Source of the DNA: Zoogloea sp041908905
GTDB taxonomy: Bacteria; Pseudomonadota; Gammaproteobacteria; Burkholderiales; Rhodocyclaceae
Assembly (NCBI RefSeq): GCF_041908905.1
Contig: NZ_JAYREK010000004.1
Location: forward strand, 62,001 to 126,000
Length of the DNA stretch: 64,000 bases
Reading direction: 5' to 3'
Below the pieces are notes generated by a model that was not told the DNA's origin, ran no database searches, and saw nothing but the letters and a program-made list of their open reading frames with translations. Made by a program: the position numbers and the translations under genes. Below, in pieces: positions 33,776 to 41,856 of the stretch (its first letter is position 1; every line of letters starts with the position of its first letter).

Positions 33776-35077
33776 ATGAAACTCATCGTCTCCCTGCTTG
33801 CCGCATCCCTGATCTCCCACGCGGCCCTGGCCGCCGATCAGGCCATCGAGGTGGACCGGATCGTCGCGGTTGTAAACAGCGACGTCATCACCCGCACCGA
33901 GCTGCGCCAGCGTGTCGAACAGGTCACCCGTCAGCTGACCCGCCAGGGCACCCCGCTGCCGCCGGCCGACGTGCTCGAGCGCCAGGTGCTCGAACGCCAG
34001 ATCATCGAGCGCCTGCAGCTGCAGCTCGCCAGCGAGACCTCCCTGCGGGTCGACGACGTCGCCCTCGAGCGGGCCATCGGCCGCATCGCCGACAACAACC
34101 GCCTGTCGCCCGCCGACTTCCGCAAGGCCCTCGAGAAGGACGGCATCAGCTGGGAGCGCTTCCGCGAGGAGGTCCGCAACGAGATGCTGCTCGGCCGCGT
34201 GCGCGAGCGCGAGGTGGACAGCCGCATCGTGGTCTCCGACGCCGAGGTCGCGAACTACCTCGCCAACCCCGACCACGCCGCGGCCGGGCAGGACGAGTTC
34301 AACCTCGCCCACATCCTGTTCCGCGCCCCCGAGGGCGCCAGCCCCGAGCAGCTCGCCCGCCTGCGGGCCAAGGCCGAGGAGGTCGCCGCCCGGGTCGCCC
34401 GCGGCGAGGCCTTCGACAAGCTGGCCGCCAGCTACTCGGATGCGCCGGACGCCCTCTCCGGCGGCAACCTCGGATGGCGCAGCGCCGAGCGCCTGCCTGG
34501 CCTGTTTGCCGAGGCCGTGGCCAGCCTCAAGCCCGGCGAGACCACGCCGATCCTGCGCAGCGCCGCCGGCTTCCACCTGATCAAGGTGCTCGGCCGCAAG
34601 GGCGGCAGCCAGGACGCGATGCCGGCCCAGGTGCAGCAGACCCACGCCCGCCACATCCTCATCAAGACCAGCGAGATCGTCTCCGACGCCGATGCCCGCC
34701 GCCGCCTCGTCGACCTGCGCGAGCGTATCGTCCAGGGCGGCGCCAGCTTCGCCGAGCTGGCCCGCCAGCATTCGGCCGACATCTCCGCGGCCAAGGGCGG
34801 CGACCTCGGCTGGATCTACCCGGGCGACACCGTGCCCGAGTTCGAGCAGGCGATGGATGCCCTCAAGCCGGGCGAGGTCAGCCAGCCCATCCAGTCGCCC
34901 TTCGGCTGGCACCTGATCGTCGTCGAGGAGCGCCGCGTGCAGGACGTCTCCGACGACCGCAAGCGCGCCGCCGCCCGCAACGCCCTGCGCGAACGCAAGT
35001 CCGACGAAGCCTTCCAGGACTGGCTGCGCCAGCTGCGCGACCGCGCCTATGTCGAATACCGGCTGGAAGAGCGCTGA
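33776..35077 (+). CDS. surA: Periplasmic chaperone and peptidyl-prolyl isomerase SurA
   Basis: A 433-residue periplasmic chaperone for outer-membrane proteins, including LptD (E. coli 428). The signal peptide is about residues 1-19 (SLISHAALAA). The N-terminal chaperone domain shows DRIVAVVNSDVITRTELRQRV. Two parvulin domains follow, starting near FNLAHILFRAPEGAS and THARHILIKTSEIVS, each with the GGNLGW/GGDLGW motif. The short C-terminal helix completes the chaperone core. It begins 16 bp after lptD. Confidence 0.97.
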   Translation: MKLIVSLLAASLISHAALAADQAIEVDRIVAVVNSDVITRTELRQRVEQVTRQLTRQGTPLPPADVLERQVLERQIIERLQLQLASETSLRVDDVALERAIGRIADNNRLSPADFRKALEKDGISWERFREEVRNEMLLGRVREREVDSRIVVSDAEVANYLANPDHAAAGQDEFNLAHILFRAPEGASPEQLARLRAKAEEVAARVARGEAFDKLAASYSDAPDALSGGNLGWRSAERLPGLFAEAVASLKPGETTPILRSAAGFHLIKVLGRKGGSQDAMPAQVQQTHARHILIKTSEIVSDADARRRLVDLRERIVQGGASFAELARQHSADISAAKGGDLGWIYPGDTVPEFEQAMDALKPGEVSQPIQSPFGWHLIVVEERRVQDVSDDRKRAAARNALRERKSDEAFQDWLRQLRDRAYVEYRLEER

Positions 35078-35078
35078 A

Positions 35079-36047
35079 ATGATCCTCGCCATCACCAGCG
35101 GCGAACCGGCCGGCGTCGGGCCCGAACTGTGTGCCGCCCTGGCGCGACGTGACTGGGCGGCGCGGCTGGTCGTCATCGGCGACCGCGGCCTGATCGCCGA
35201 GCGCGTCCATGGCATCGCCCCGGAGGTCCCGGTGGCCGACTACGCCCCGGGCGCGGCGCCCGCCCCCGGCAGCCTCGAAGTGCTGCACGTGCCGCTGGCA
35301 GTGCCGGCGGTGGCGGGGCGGCTGGATGCCGCCAACGGGCGCTACGTGCTCGACGTGCTCGACCGGGCCATCGCCGGCTGCAAGTCAGGCGAGTTTGCCG
35401 GCATGGTCACCGCGCCGGTGCACAAGGGCATCATCTGCGAGGCCGGCGTGCCCTTCTCGGGCCACACCGAATATCTGGCCGAAGCCACCGCCACCCCGCT
35501 GGTGGTGATGATGCTCGTCGGCGGCGGCCTGCGCGTGGCCCTCGCCACCACCCACCTGCCGCTCAAGGACGTCTCCGCGGCGATCACCCGCCCGCTGCTC
35601 ACCGACACCCTGCGCATCCTGGACCGCGACCTCCGCCAGCGCTTCGGCCTGCCCGCGCCGCGCATCCTGGTGGCTGGGCTCAACCCCCACGCGGGGGAGG
35701 GCGGCCACATGGGTACCGAGGAGATCGAGGTGATCACGCCGGTGCTCGACGCCCTGCGCATGGATGGCATGCAGCTCGTCGGCCCGCTGCCCGCCGACAC
35801 CCTGTTCGTGCCCCACACCCTGCAGCACGGCGACGCGGTGCTCGCCATGTACCACGACCAGGGCCTGCCGGTGCTCAAGCACGCCAGCTTCGGTGGCGGC
35901 GTCAATGTCACCCTCGGGCTGCCCATCGTGCGCACCTCCGTTGACCACGGCACCGCCCTCGACTTGGCCGGCACCGGCAAGGCCGACCCGGGCAGCCTGT
36001 TCGCCGCCGTCGAGCTGGCCATCGCGATGGCCGGCGGGCGGCCATGA
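35079..36047 (+). CDS. pdxA: 4-hydroxythreonine-4-phosphate dehydrogenase
   Basis: Encodes 322 residues (E. coli 329). It oxidises 4-phosphohydroxy-L-threonine in pyridoxal phosphate synthesis, with a divalent metal. Motifs include ITSGEPAGVGPEL, the APVHKG and FSGHTEYLAE segments with a metal-ligand histidine, GLNPHAGEGGHMGTEE, and YHDQGLPVLKHASFGGGVNVTLGLP with the other metal histidines. One base separates it from surA, and its stop overlaps the next gene's start (ATGA). Confidence 0.96.
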   Translation: MILAITSGEPAGVGPELCAALARRDWAARLVVIGDRGLIAERVHGIAPEVPVADYAPGAAPAPGSLEVLHVPLAVPAVAGRLDAANGRYVLDVLDRAIAGCKSGEFAGMVTAPVHKGIICEAGVPFSGHTEYLAEATATPLVVMMLVGGGLRVALATTHLPLKDVSAAITRPLLTDTLRILDRDLRQRFGLPAPRILVAGLNPHAGEGGHMGTEEIEVITPVLDALRMDGMQLVGPLPADTLFVPHTLQHGDAVLAMYHDQGLPVLKHASFGGGVNVTLGLPIVRTSVDHGTALDLAGTGKADPGSLFAAVELAIAMAGGRP

Positions 36048-36937
36048 ACCTCCGCCGGCGCCTGCTCGTCGCCGCAGCGGCCAGCCTCGGCCTCGCCGCC
36101 TGCGGGGCCCAGCCCACTCGGCCCGAGCCGCCCACGCCGCGGGCGGCGCCCCGCAAGCCCCGTGTCGCGCTGGCCCTGGGCGGCGGTGCGGCCCGCGGCT
36201 TCGCCCACATCGGCGTGATCAAGGCCCTCGAGACCAGCGGCATCGGCGTCGACGTGGTGGTTGGCACCAGCGCCGGCTCGGTGGTCGGCGCGCTGTATGC
36301 CGCGGGCCACGGCCCCTTCGAGCTGCAGAAGCTGGCGATCCAGCTCGACGAAGCCGCAGTCACCGACTGGAGCCTATTCGACCGCGGCCTGATCAAGGGC
36401 GAGGCGCTGGAGCGCTTCATCAACACCCACGTGGGGGGGCGCCCCATCGAGGGGCTGCGCCGGCGTTTCGCGGCGGTGGCCACCGACCTGCAGAGCGGCG
36501 AGCCCATCGTGTTCCAGCGCGGCAACACCGGCACCGCGGTGCGCGCCTCTTCGTCCATCCCTGGAGTGTTCCCGCCGGTCACCATCGGCGGTCGCGAATA
36601 TGTGGACGGCGGCCTCGTCGCGCCGATCCCGGTCCGCGCGGCCCGCGGGCTGGGGGCCGACCTGGTCATCGCGGTGGATATCTCCAGCCGCCCCAGCGGC
36701 AAGACCAAGGCCGGCAGCCTGGACGTGCTCCTCGACACCATCTCCATCATGGGCGGCGCCCTCGGCAAGACCGAGCTCGCGGCCGCCGACGTGCTGATCC
36801 GCCCCGAGCTGCGCGGCCTGCCCGCCACCAACTTCCAGCAGCGCCACGAGGCCATCCTCGAAGGCGAGAAGGCCGGCTTTGCCGCCATTCCCCGGGTGCG
36901 CGAGGCCATCGCCGCCTGGGAGCGCAAGCACCCCTGA
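36044..36937 (+). CDS. Patatin-like phospholipase, predicted lipoprotein
   Basis: A 297-residue serine hydrolase of the patatin/RssA type. The N-terminus is a lipoprotein signal with lipobox LAAC (Cys about residue 20), followed by a Pro/Arg-rich tether. The catalytic dyad lies in GTSAGSVVGALYAAG (nucleophile in G-T-S-A-G) and in YVDGGLVAPIPV (D-G-G). The oxyanion loop LALGGGAARGFAHIGVIKAL is intact, so it is probably an active lipid acyl hydrolase. Attached to the envelope, it may act on phospholipids; the true substrate is unknown. Its ATG overlaps the pdxA stop. Confidence 0.88.
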   Translation: MNLRRRLLVAAAASLGLAACGAQPTRPEPPTPRAAPRKPRVALALGGGAARGFAHIGVIKALETSGIGVDVVVGTSAGSVVGALYAAGHGPFELQKLAIQLDEAAVTDWSLFDRGLIKGEALERFINTHVGGRPIEGLRRRFAAVATDLQSGEPIVFQRGNTGTAVRASSSIPGVFPPVTIGGREYVDGGLVAPIPVRAARGLGADLVIAVDISSRPSGKTKAGSLDVLLDTISIMGGALGKTELAAADVLIRPELRGLPATNFQQRHEAILEGEKAGFAAIPRVREAIAAWERKHP

Positions 36938-36995
36938 ACAAACCCCGCCGGCTCCAGGGCAGCCTGGGCCGGCGCTTCCCTTGAAGGACTCCCGG

Positions 36996-37787
36996 ATGAG
37001 CGATCAACACCTCGCGCGCAAGCGCTTCGGCCAGAACTTCCTGTCCGACCCCAACATCATCCGCAACATCATCGAGGCGATCCGCCCCCAGCCCGGCGAC
37101 CGCATGGTCGAGATCGGCCCCGGCCTCGGCGCGATGACCGAGCCGCTGATGGCCCGCCTGGGGCACCTGCACGTGGTCGAGATCGACCGCGACCTGATCG
37201 CCCGCCTCAAGACCGCCCATTCGCCCGACGTGCTGACGATCCACGAGGGCGACGCCCTCAAGTTCGACTTCGGCAGCCTGGTGGCCGATGGTGCGCCGCT
37301 GCGGGTGGTCGGCAACCTGCCCTACAACATCTCGACGCCCATCCTGTTCCACCTCGCGGCCTACGCCGACAAGGTCAAGGACATGACCTTCATGCTGCAG
37401 AAGGAGGTCGTGATGCGCATGGTGGCCGACCCCGGCACCGAGGAGTACGGCCGCCTGTCGGTGATGCTGCAGTACCGCTTCACCATGGGGCGCCTGTTCG
37501 ATGTGCCGCCGGGGGCCTTCCGCCCGGCGCCCAAGGTGATGTCGAGCATCGTGCGGATGGTGCCGCGGCCGGTGGCCGAGTGCACCGCCAGCGACGAGGC
37601 CCTGCTCGGCAAGATCGTCACCGCCGCCTTCGGCCAGCGCCGCAAGACTCTCCGCAATACCCTGCGCGACTACCTCGACGAGGCCGGTTTCGCGGCCCTC
37701 GGCATCGACCCTGGCCTGCGCGGCGAGCGCCTCAGCGTTGCCGACTTCGTGCGCATCGCCAACCACGTGGCGCAGCAGGGCGCCTGA
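36996..37787 (+). CDS. rsmA: 16S rRNA dimethyladenosine transferase
   Basis: Encodes 263 residues (E. coli KsgA 273). It dimethylates two adjacent adenosines in the 3' hairpin of 16S rRNA during 30S maturation. The N-terminus ARKRFGQNFLSDPNIIRNII, the SAM motif VEIGPGLGAMTEPL, and the catalytic NLPYNIS motif are all present. A GAAGGA ribosome-binding site precedes the ATG at 36996. Also called ksgA. Last gene of the lptD-surA-pdxA run. Confidence 0.97.
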   Translation: MSDQHLARKRFGQNFLSDPNIIRNIIEAIRPQPGDRMVEIGPGLGAMTEPLMARLGHLHVVEIDRDLIARLKTAHSPDVLTIHEGDALKFDFGSLVADGAPLRVVGNLPYNISTPILFHLAAYADKVKDMTFMLQKEVVMRMVADPGTEEYGRLSVMLQYRFTMGRLFDVPPGAFRPAPKVMSSIVRMVPRPVAECTASDEALLGKIVTAAFGQRRKTLRNTLRDYLDEAGFAALGIDPGLRGERLSVADFVRIANHVAQQGA

Positions 37788-37971
37788 TGTTCGCAAGGTG
37801 CAAAAATTTCAATTTAAGTGAATTTGGTGAATTAGCCATGCAGGGGTGGAAATAAGTCACGGTCGGCGGATGCCCTGCCGCCTAGAGTGGTGTTGCTCCC
37901 GGATGTGCCCGACATGGGCACCGGGGGCGAGATTGAAACCCTTCAACCATCACTCCAGTGAGGTCTACAAA
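37788..37971 (+). promoter_or_regulatory. Promoter/leader region of the exported-peptide cluster
   Basis: This 184-bp spacer starts with about 45 bp of strikingly AT-rich DNA (37800-37845), unlike anything nearby except the marR spacer, and probably holds the promoter. I cannot fix a -35/-10 pair. Further on lies a stem-loop at 37898-37925 (CCGG and TGCCC arms, 5-base loop). The ribosome-binding site GAGG is at 37960-37963, 8 bases before the ATG. Confidence 0.5.
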
Positions 37972-38202
37972 ATGGCTATTCGTGAACTGTCTTCGAAGGA
38001 AATCGACAACGTCTCCGGCGGCACCTTCTGCCTGTTCGGCGGCCTGCTGAGCTGGACCACCAGCTGGTTCTCCAGCCTCTGCCAGCCCAAGACCACCTGC
38101 TACACCCCCCCGAGCTCCGGCTGCTATACCCCCCCGAGCTCCGGCTGTTACACGCCGCCGACCTCCGGCTGCAACACCCAGCCCACCTACGGCTGCAACT
38201 AA
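37972..38202 (+). CDS. Double-glycine-leader peptide with cysteine-proline octapeptide repeats (exported, microcin-like?)
   Basis: Encodes a 76-residue precursor. Residues 6-17 (LSSKEIDNVSGG) match the double-glycine leader consensus LSxxELxxIxGG at every key position, so cleavage after G17 by a C39 peptidase is expected. The 59-residue product begins TFCLFGGLLSW, a short hydrophobic, Trp/Phe-rich segment. Cysteines are at 20, 37, 43, 51, 59, 67 and 75; the last five are spaced exactly eight apart in CYTPPSSG-type repeats (43-74), ending Cys-Asn. Seven cysteines is an odd number. A second Gly-Gly at 23-24 is a less likely cleavage site. The exporter genes follow immediately. Nothing known to me has this repeat. 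Function (bacteriocin, adhesive, metal-binding, signal) is unknown. Confidence 0.9.
   Translation: MAIRELSSKEIDNVSGGTFCLFGGLLSWTTSWFSSLCQPKTTCYTPPSSGCYTPPSSGCYTPPTSGCNTQPTYGCN
38098..38199 (+). repeat. 24-bp tandem repeats encoding the Cys-Tyr-Thr-Pro-Pro octapeptide
   Basis: Four 24-bp units run 38098-38121, 38122-38145, 38146-38169 and 38170-38193, then a 6-base partial unit before the stop codon. Units 1 and 2 encode identical octapeptides and differ by one synonymous base. Unit 3 changes one serine to threonine and uses other codons; unit 4 (CNTQPTYG) is the most diverged. The gradient suggests stepwise duplication from the 3' side, with the first two units youngest. Confidence 0.95.
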
Positions 38203-38247
38203 GCCGGCCCTGACCGGCGAGCGGCCGTCGCCGACGGGTGACGGCCG

Positions 38248-38285
38248 ACGGCGGCGGCACGCCTCGCCCGAGGCGCCGCCGCCGT
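38248..38285 (+). other. Strong stem-loop between peptide gene and exporter genes
   Basis: An 11-bp perfect outer stem (38248-38258 with 38275-38285) and a 5-bp inner stem (GCCTC with GAGGC, 4-base loop) are separated by a two-base bulge. No T-run follows. It sits 46 bp past the peptide stop codon and 121 bp before the adaptor start. It could partially terminate transcription or protect a short mRNA, giving more peptide than transporter. Confidence 0.7.
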
Positions 38286-38406
38286 GTGCATTCCGGCCGG
38301 CAGTTTGCACTTCCTTGCATCCCCGCTGCCGCCTCGCGGCAAAACTGCGCAGCGGACGTGCCGCCGGGCTGCGATCCTGAGCGCCCGAGCCCCCACGAGA
38401 CCCATC

Positions 38407-39669
38407 GTGAAAGACGAGTCCCTCTTCCGTACCGAGGCGCTGGAGGCCCAGCGGACCAACTGGCTGGGGCCGGTGGTCCTCGCCCAGCCCCTCTCCTTCG
38501 CCATTCAGGCCGCCCTGGCCGGGCTGGCCGCGGCGGCCCTGATCGCCCTGTTCGCCTTCGGCAGCTACACCAAGCGCACCACCGTGGGCGGGCAATTGCT
38601 GCCGGCCGGTGGCTGGTCGAAGGTTTATCCCCAGCAGGCCGGCGTGGTCACCGACAAGCGGGTGCGCGAGGGGCAGCCGGTGCGCCGGGGCGACGTGCTC
38701 TACGTGCTGTCCCTCGACCGCCGCAGCGACGCCGCCTCGGGGGGGCTGGCCGGCATCAGCGAGCAGGTGGCCGCCCGGCGCAACAGCCTACGCGCCGAGC
38801 TCGGCAAGACCGAATCCCTGCAGCAGGAGCAACGCGCCGCCCTGCTGCGCAAGCGCGAGGCCTTCGAGGCCGAGCTGCGGGTGATCGCCGAATCCATCGC
38901 CGGGCAGAAGAGCCGCATCGCCTTGGCCGAGGACACCCTGGCGCGCTACCGCGGCCTGCTCGAGAAGGACTACATCGCCGGCGAGCAGGTGCAACTGCGC
39001 GAGGCCGACCTGATCGACCAGCGCTCCCGGCTCCAGGCCCTGGAGCGCGACCGGCTGAACGTGCAGCGCGAGCTGACCCTGCTCGGCGGCGAACTCCAGC
39101 GCCAGCCCCTCGAGCAGTCCCGCGAGCTCTCCGAGCTGCGCCGCAATATCTCCAGCACCGACCAGGAGCTCGCCGAGAGCGAGCTGCGCCGCCAGGTGCT
39201 GATCCTCGCGCCGCGGGACGGCGTGGCCACCGCGGTGACCGCCGAGGTGGGGCAGAGCGTGGACGGCAGCCGCCCGGTGGTGTCCATCGTGCCCCCCGAC
39301 GGGCGCCTGCAGGCCCACCTCTTTGCGCCGAGCAAGGCGGTGGGCTTCGTGCGCGAGGGCGACCGGGTGATGGTGCGCCTCGACCCCTACCCGTACCAGA
39401 AATTCGGCCATCTGCCCGCGCGCGTCACCCAGGTCGCGCGGGTGGCCCTGTCCGGGCAGGAGCTGTCGGCCCTCGGCCTCGGCGAGGCCGCGGCGACGGA
39501 GCCCCTCTACCGCATCACCGCCGAGCTGGACGCCCAGACCATCACCGCCTACGGCGAAGCCCGCCCGCTGCAGGTGGGCATGCAGCTGCAGGCCGACATC
39601 ATGCAGGAGCGCCGCAAGCTCTACGAATGGGTGCTCGAGCCGCTGCTGACCATCTCCGGCAAGCTCTAG
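38407..39669 (+). CDS. HlyD/CvaA-family membrane fusion protein of a type I secretion system
   Basis: Encodes 420 residues from a GTG at 38407; this gives the usual CvaA-like short cytoplasmic N-terminus (MKDESLFRTEALEAQRTNWLG). An ATG at 38284 would add 41 residues and run through the stem-loop. One membrane helix (about residues 27-49) is followed by a lipoyl half-motif (VYPQQAGVVTDKRVREGQPVRRGDVLYVL), a long alpha-helical hairpin (about 115-260), the second lipoyl half (LAPRDGVATAVTAEVGQSV) and a beta-barrel domain. It bridges the ABC transporter and the outer-membrane channel. It resembles colicin V CvaA more than haemolysin HlyD. Confidence 0.92.
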   Translation: MKDESLFRTEALEAQRTNWLGPVVLAQPLSFAIQAALAGLAAAALIALFAFGSYTKRTTVGGQLLPAGGWSKVYPQQAGVVTDKRVREGQPVRRGDVLYVLSLDRRSDAASGGLAGISEQVAARRNSLRAELGKTESLQQEQRAALLRKREAFEAELRVIAESIAGQKSRIALAEDTLARYRGLLEKDYIAGEQVQLREADLIDQRSRLQALERDRLNVQRELTLLGGELQRQPLEQSRELSELRRNISSTDQELAESELRRQVLILAPRDGVATAVTAEVGQSVDGSRPVVSIVPPDGRLQAHLFAPSKAVGFVREGDRVMVRLDPYPYQKFGHLPARVTQVARVALSGQELSALGLGEAAATEPLYRITAELDAQTITAYGEARPLQVGMQLQADIMQERRKLYEWVLEPLLTISGKL

Positions 39670-39702
39670 CGCCCGGCCCGCCGCCCCCACACGACCTCCG
39701 CC

Positions 39703-41856
39703 ATGTCCCTGATCACCCAACTGCCCGGCCTGTTCGGGCGCACCCTGCCGGTCATCCTGCAGACCGAGGCCACCGAGTGCGGCCTCGCCTGCCTGGGCAT
39801 GGTCAGCGGCTACCACGGCCAGCGCACCGACCTGGCCACCCTGCGCCGCCGCTTCTCGATCTCCCAGTACGGGGCGACCCTGGCCCAGCTGATCGGCATC
39901 GCCAACGCCCTCGGCCTGGCCAGCCGGCCCCTGCGCCTCGACCTCGAAGACCTGCCCCAGCTGCGCACGCCGTGCATCCTGCACTGGAACCTCAACCATT
40001 TCGTGGTGCTGAAGAAGGCCACCGGGCGGGGCATCGTGATCCACGACCCGGCCACCGGCCAGCGCCAGGTGTCGATGGACGAGGTCTCCCGCTGTTTCAC
40101 CGGGGTGGCCCTGGAGCTGTGGCCGTCGGCGAGCTTCCGGCCGGCCGCGCCGCCGCCGTCGATCCGCTTCCGCGACCTCATCGGGCGGGTCGATGGCCTG
40201 CTCGGCGCCGGCACCCAGGTGCTGGTGCTGGCGGTGGCGCTGGAGGTGTTCGCGCTGGTCAGCCCCTTCTACCTGCAGTGGGTCATCGACCACGTGCTGC
40301 TGTCGGCCGACCGGGACCTGCTCACCACGCTGGCCCTTGGCTTCGGCCTGCTGCTGATCCTCCAGCAGCTGTTCACGGCCCTGCGCGGCTGGCTGCTGCT
40401 GCACATCGGCACCCACCTCAGCCTGCAGTGGCAGGCCAACGTGTTCGCCCACCTGCTGCGGCTGCCGGTGGCGTATTTCGAGCGCCGCCACCTGGGCGAC
40501 ATCGTGTCGCGCTTCGGGGCGGTGGACGAGATCCGCCGCCAGCTCACCGCGTCCTTCTTCTCGGCCCTCATCGACGGCCTGATGGCCGGCGTCACGCTGG
40601 CCATGATGTTCCTCTACAGCCCGCCGCTGGCCTGGCTGGCGGTGGGGGCGATGGTGGCCTACACGTTGATCCGCAGCCTGTGGTTCCGGCCGCTGCGCCT
40701 CGCCACCGAGCAGGAGATCGTGCACCACGCCAGCCAGCAGAGCCACTTCCTCGAGACGGTGCGCGGCATCAAGGCGGTCAAGCTGTTCCAGCGCCAGAAC
40801 GAGCGCCGCTCCGGCTGGCTGAGCCTGGTGGCCGAGCAGGTCAACGCCAGCGTGCGCACCCAGCGCCTGGGCATCGCCTTCCAGACCACCAACGGGCTGC
40901 TGTTCGGGCTGGTGGGCATCGCCATCCTGTGGCTCGGCGCGCGGCAGACCCTCGACGGCGCGATGACCGTCGGCGTGCTGATGGCCTTCAAGGCCTACAA
41001 GGACCAGTTCGATGGCCGCCTCGCCGGCCTCGTCGAGAAGTACTTCGAGCTGCGCATGCTGCGCCTGCAGGGCGAGCGGCTGGCCGACATCGTGCTGACC
41101 CGCCCCGAGGCCGACGCCCCGCCGCCCGCCGGCGCCGACGCCCCGGTGCCGGCGATCCGCCTGCGCGGCCTGCGCTTCCGTTACGCCGACAGCGACCCGT
41201 GGGTGGTGGACGGCATCGACCTGGACATCCCGCCCGGCCAGTCGGTGGCCTTCGTCGGCCCCTCGGGCTGCGGCAAGAGCACCCTGATCAACCTCATCCT
41301 CGGCGTCTTCCCGCCCGTCGCGGGGGACATCCAGATCGGCGATCTCAGCCTGCGTCAGGGCGGCGAGGCCTGCCGCGCGCTGATCGGCACGGTGATGCAG
41401 GACGACACCCTGTTCGCCGGCTCTATCGCCGACAACATCTGCTTCTTCGACCCGGCCCCCGACCGCCGCCGCATTGAGGAGTGCGCCCGGCTGGCCCACA
41501 TCCACGACGAGATCGCCGCGCTGCCGATGGGCTACGGCACCCTGGTCGGCGACATGGGCACGGTGCTCTCCGGTGGCCAGAAGCAGCGCATCTTCCTGGC
41601 CCGGGCGCTGTACAAGCAGCCGCGCGTCCTGATCCTCGACGAGGCCACCAGCCACCTGGACGTGGACTGCGAGCAGGCGGTGAACCGGGCGATCCAGTCG
41701 CTGGCGCTGACCCGCATCATCGTCGCCCACCGCCCCGAGACCATCCTGAGCGCCGAGCGGGTGGTGGTGCTCGGCGGCGGCAAGGTGGTGGACGACCTCA
41801 CCATCGCCGAGCTGCTAGCCCGCCAGTCGGCGGCGCCGGCGGAGTCCGCCCGGTGA
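39703..41856 (+). CDS. Peptidase-containing ABC transporter (C39 protease, CvaB-like)
   Basis: A 717-residue PCAT that cleaves double-glycine leaders and exports the product. The C39 domain (1-130) has the full active site: Q20, C26 in ECGLAC, H99 in NHFVVL and D115 in HDPATG. Six membrane helices span about 165-440. The nucleotide-binding domain has Walker A GPSGCGKST (519-527), signature LSGGQKQR, Walker B VLILDEATSHLD and the H-loop IVAHRPE. All catalytic residues are intact, so it should process the upstream 76-residue precursor. It starts 33 bp after the adaptor gene and overlaps the next gene by GTGA. Confidence 0.96.
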   Translation: MSLITQLPGLFGRTLPVILQTEATECGLACLGMVSGYHGQRTDLATLRRRFSISQYGATLAQLIGIANALGLASRPLRLDLEDLPQLRTPCILHWNLNHFVVLKKATGRGIVIHDPATGQRQVSMDEVSRCFTGVALELWPSASFRPAAPPPSIRFRDLIGRVDGLLGAGTQVLVLAVALEVFALVSPFYLQWVIDHVLLSADRDLLTTLALGFGLLLILQQLFTALRGWLLLHIGTHLSLQWQANVFAHLLRLPVAYFERRHLGDIVSRFGAVDEIRRQLTASFFSALIDGLMAGVTLAMMFLYSPPLAWLAVGAMVAYTLIRSLWFRPLRLATEQEIVHHASQQSHFLETVRGIKAVKLFQRQNERRSGWLSLVAEQVNASVRTQRLGIAFQTTNGLLFGLVGIAILWLGARQTLDGAMTVGVLMAFKAYKDQFDGRLAGLVEKYFELRMLRLQGERLADIVLTRPEADAPPPAGADAPVPAIRLRGLRFRYADSDPWVVDGIDLDIPPGQSVAFVGPSGCGKSTLINLILGVFPPVAGDIQIGDLSLRQGGEACRALIGTVMQDDTLFAGSIADNICFFDPAPDRRRIEECARLAHIHDEIAALPMGYGTLVGDMGTVLSGGQKQRIFLARALYKQPRVLILDEATSHLDVDCEQAVNRAIQSLALTRIIVAHRPETILSAERVVVLGGGKVVDDLTIAELLARQSAAPAESAR

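Noticed and set aside
29485..33786. 1433-codon minus-strand open frame running through murU, amgK and opposite lptD
   Set aside because: Only the murU part is real in this frame; the rest is antisense or out-of-frame shadow.
38284..38406. ATG start for the HlyD-type adaptor at 38284
   Set aside because: It sits at the end of the stem-loop and would add 41 residues unlike the family; the GTG at 38407 gives the expected N-terminus.
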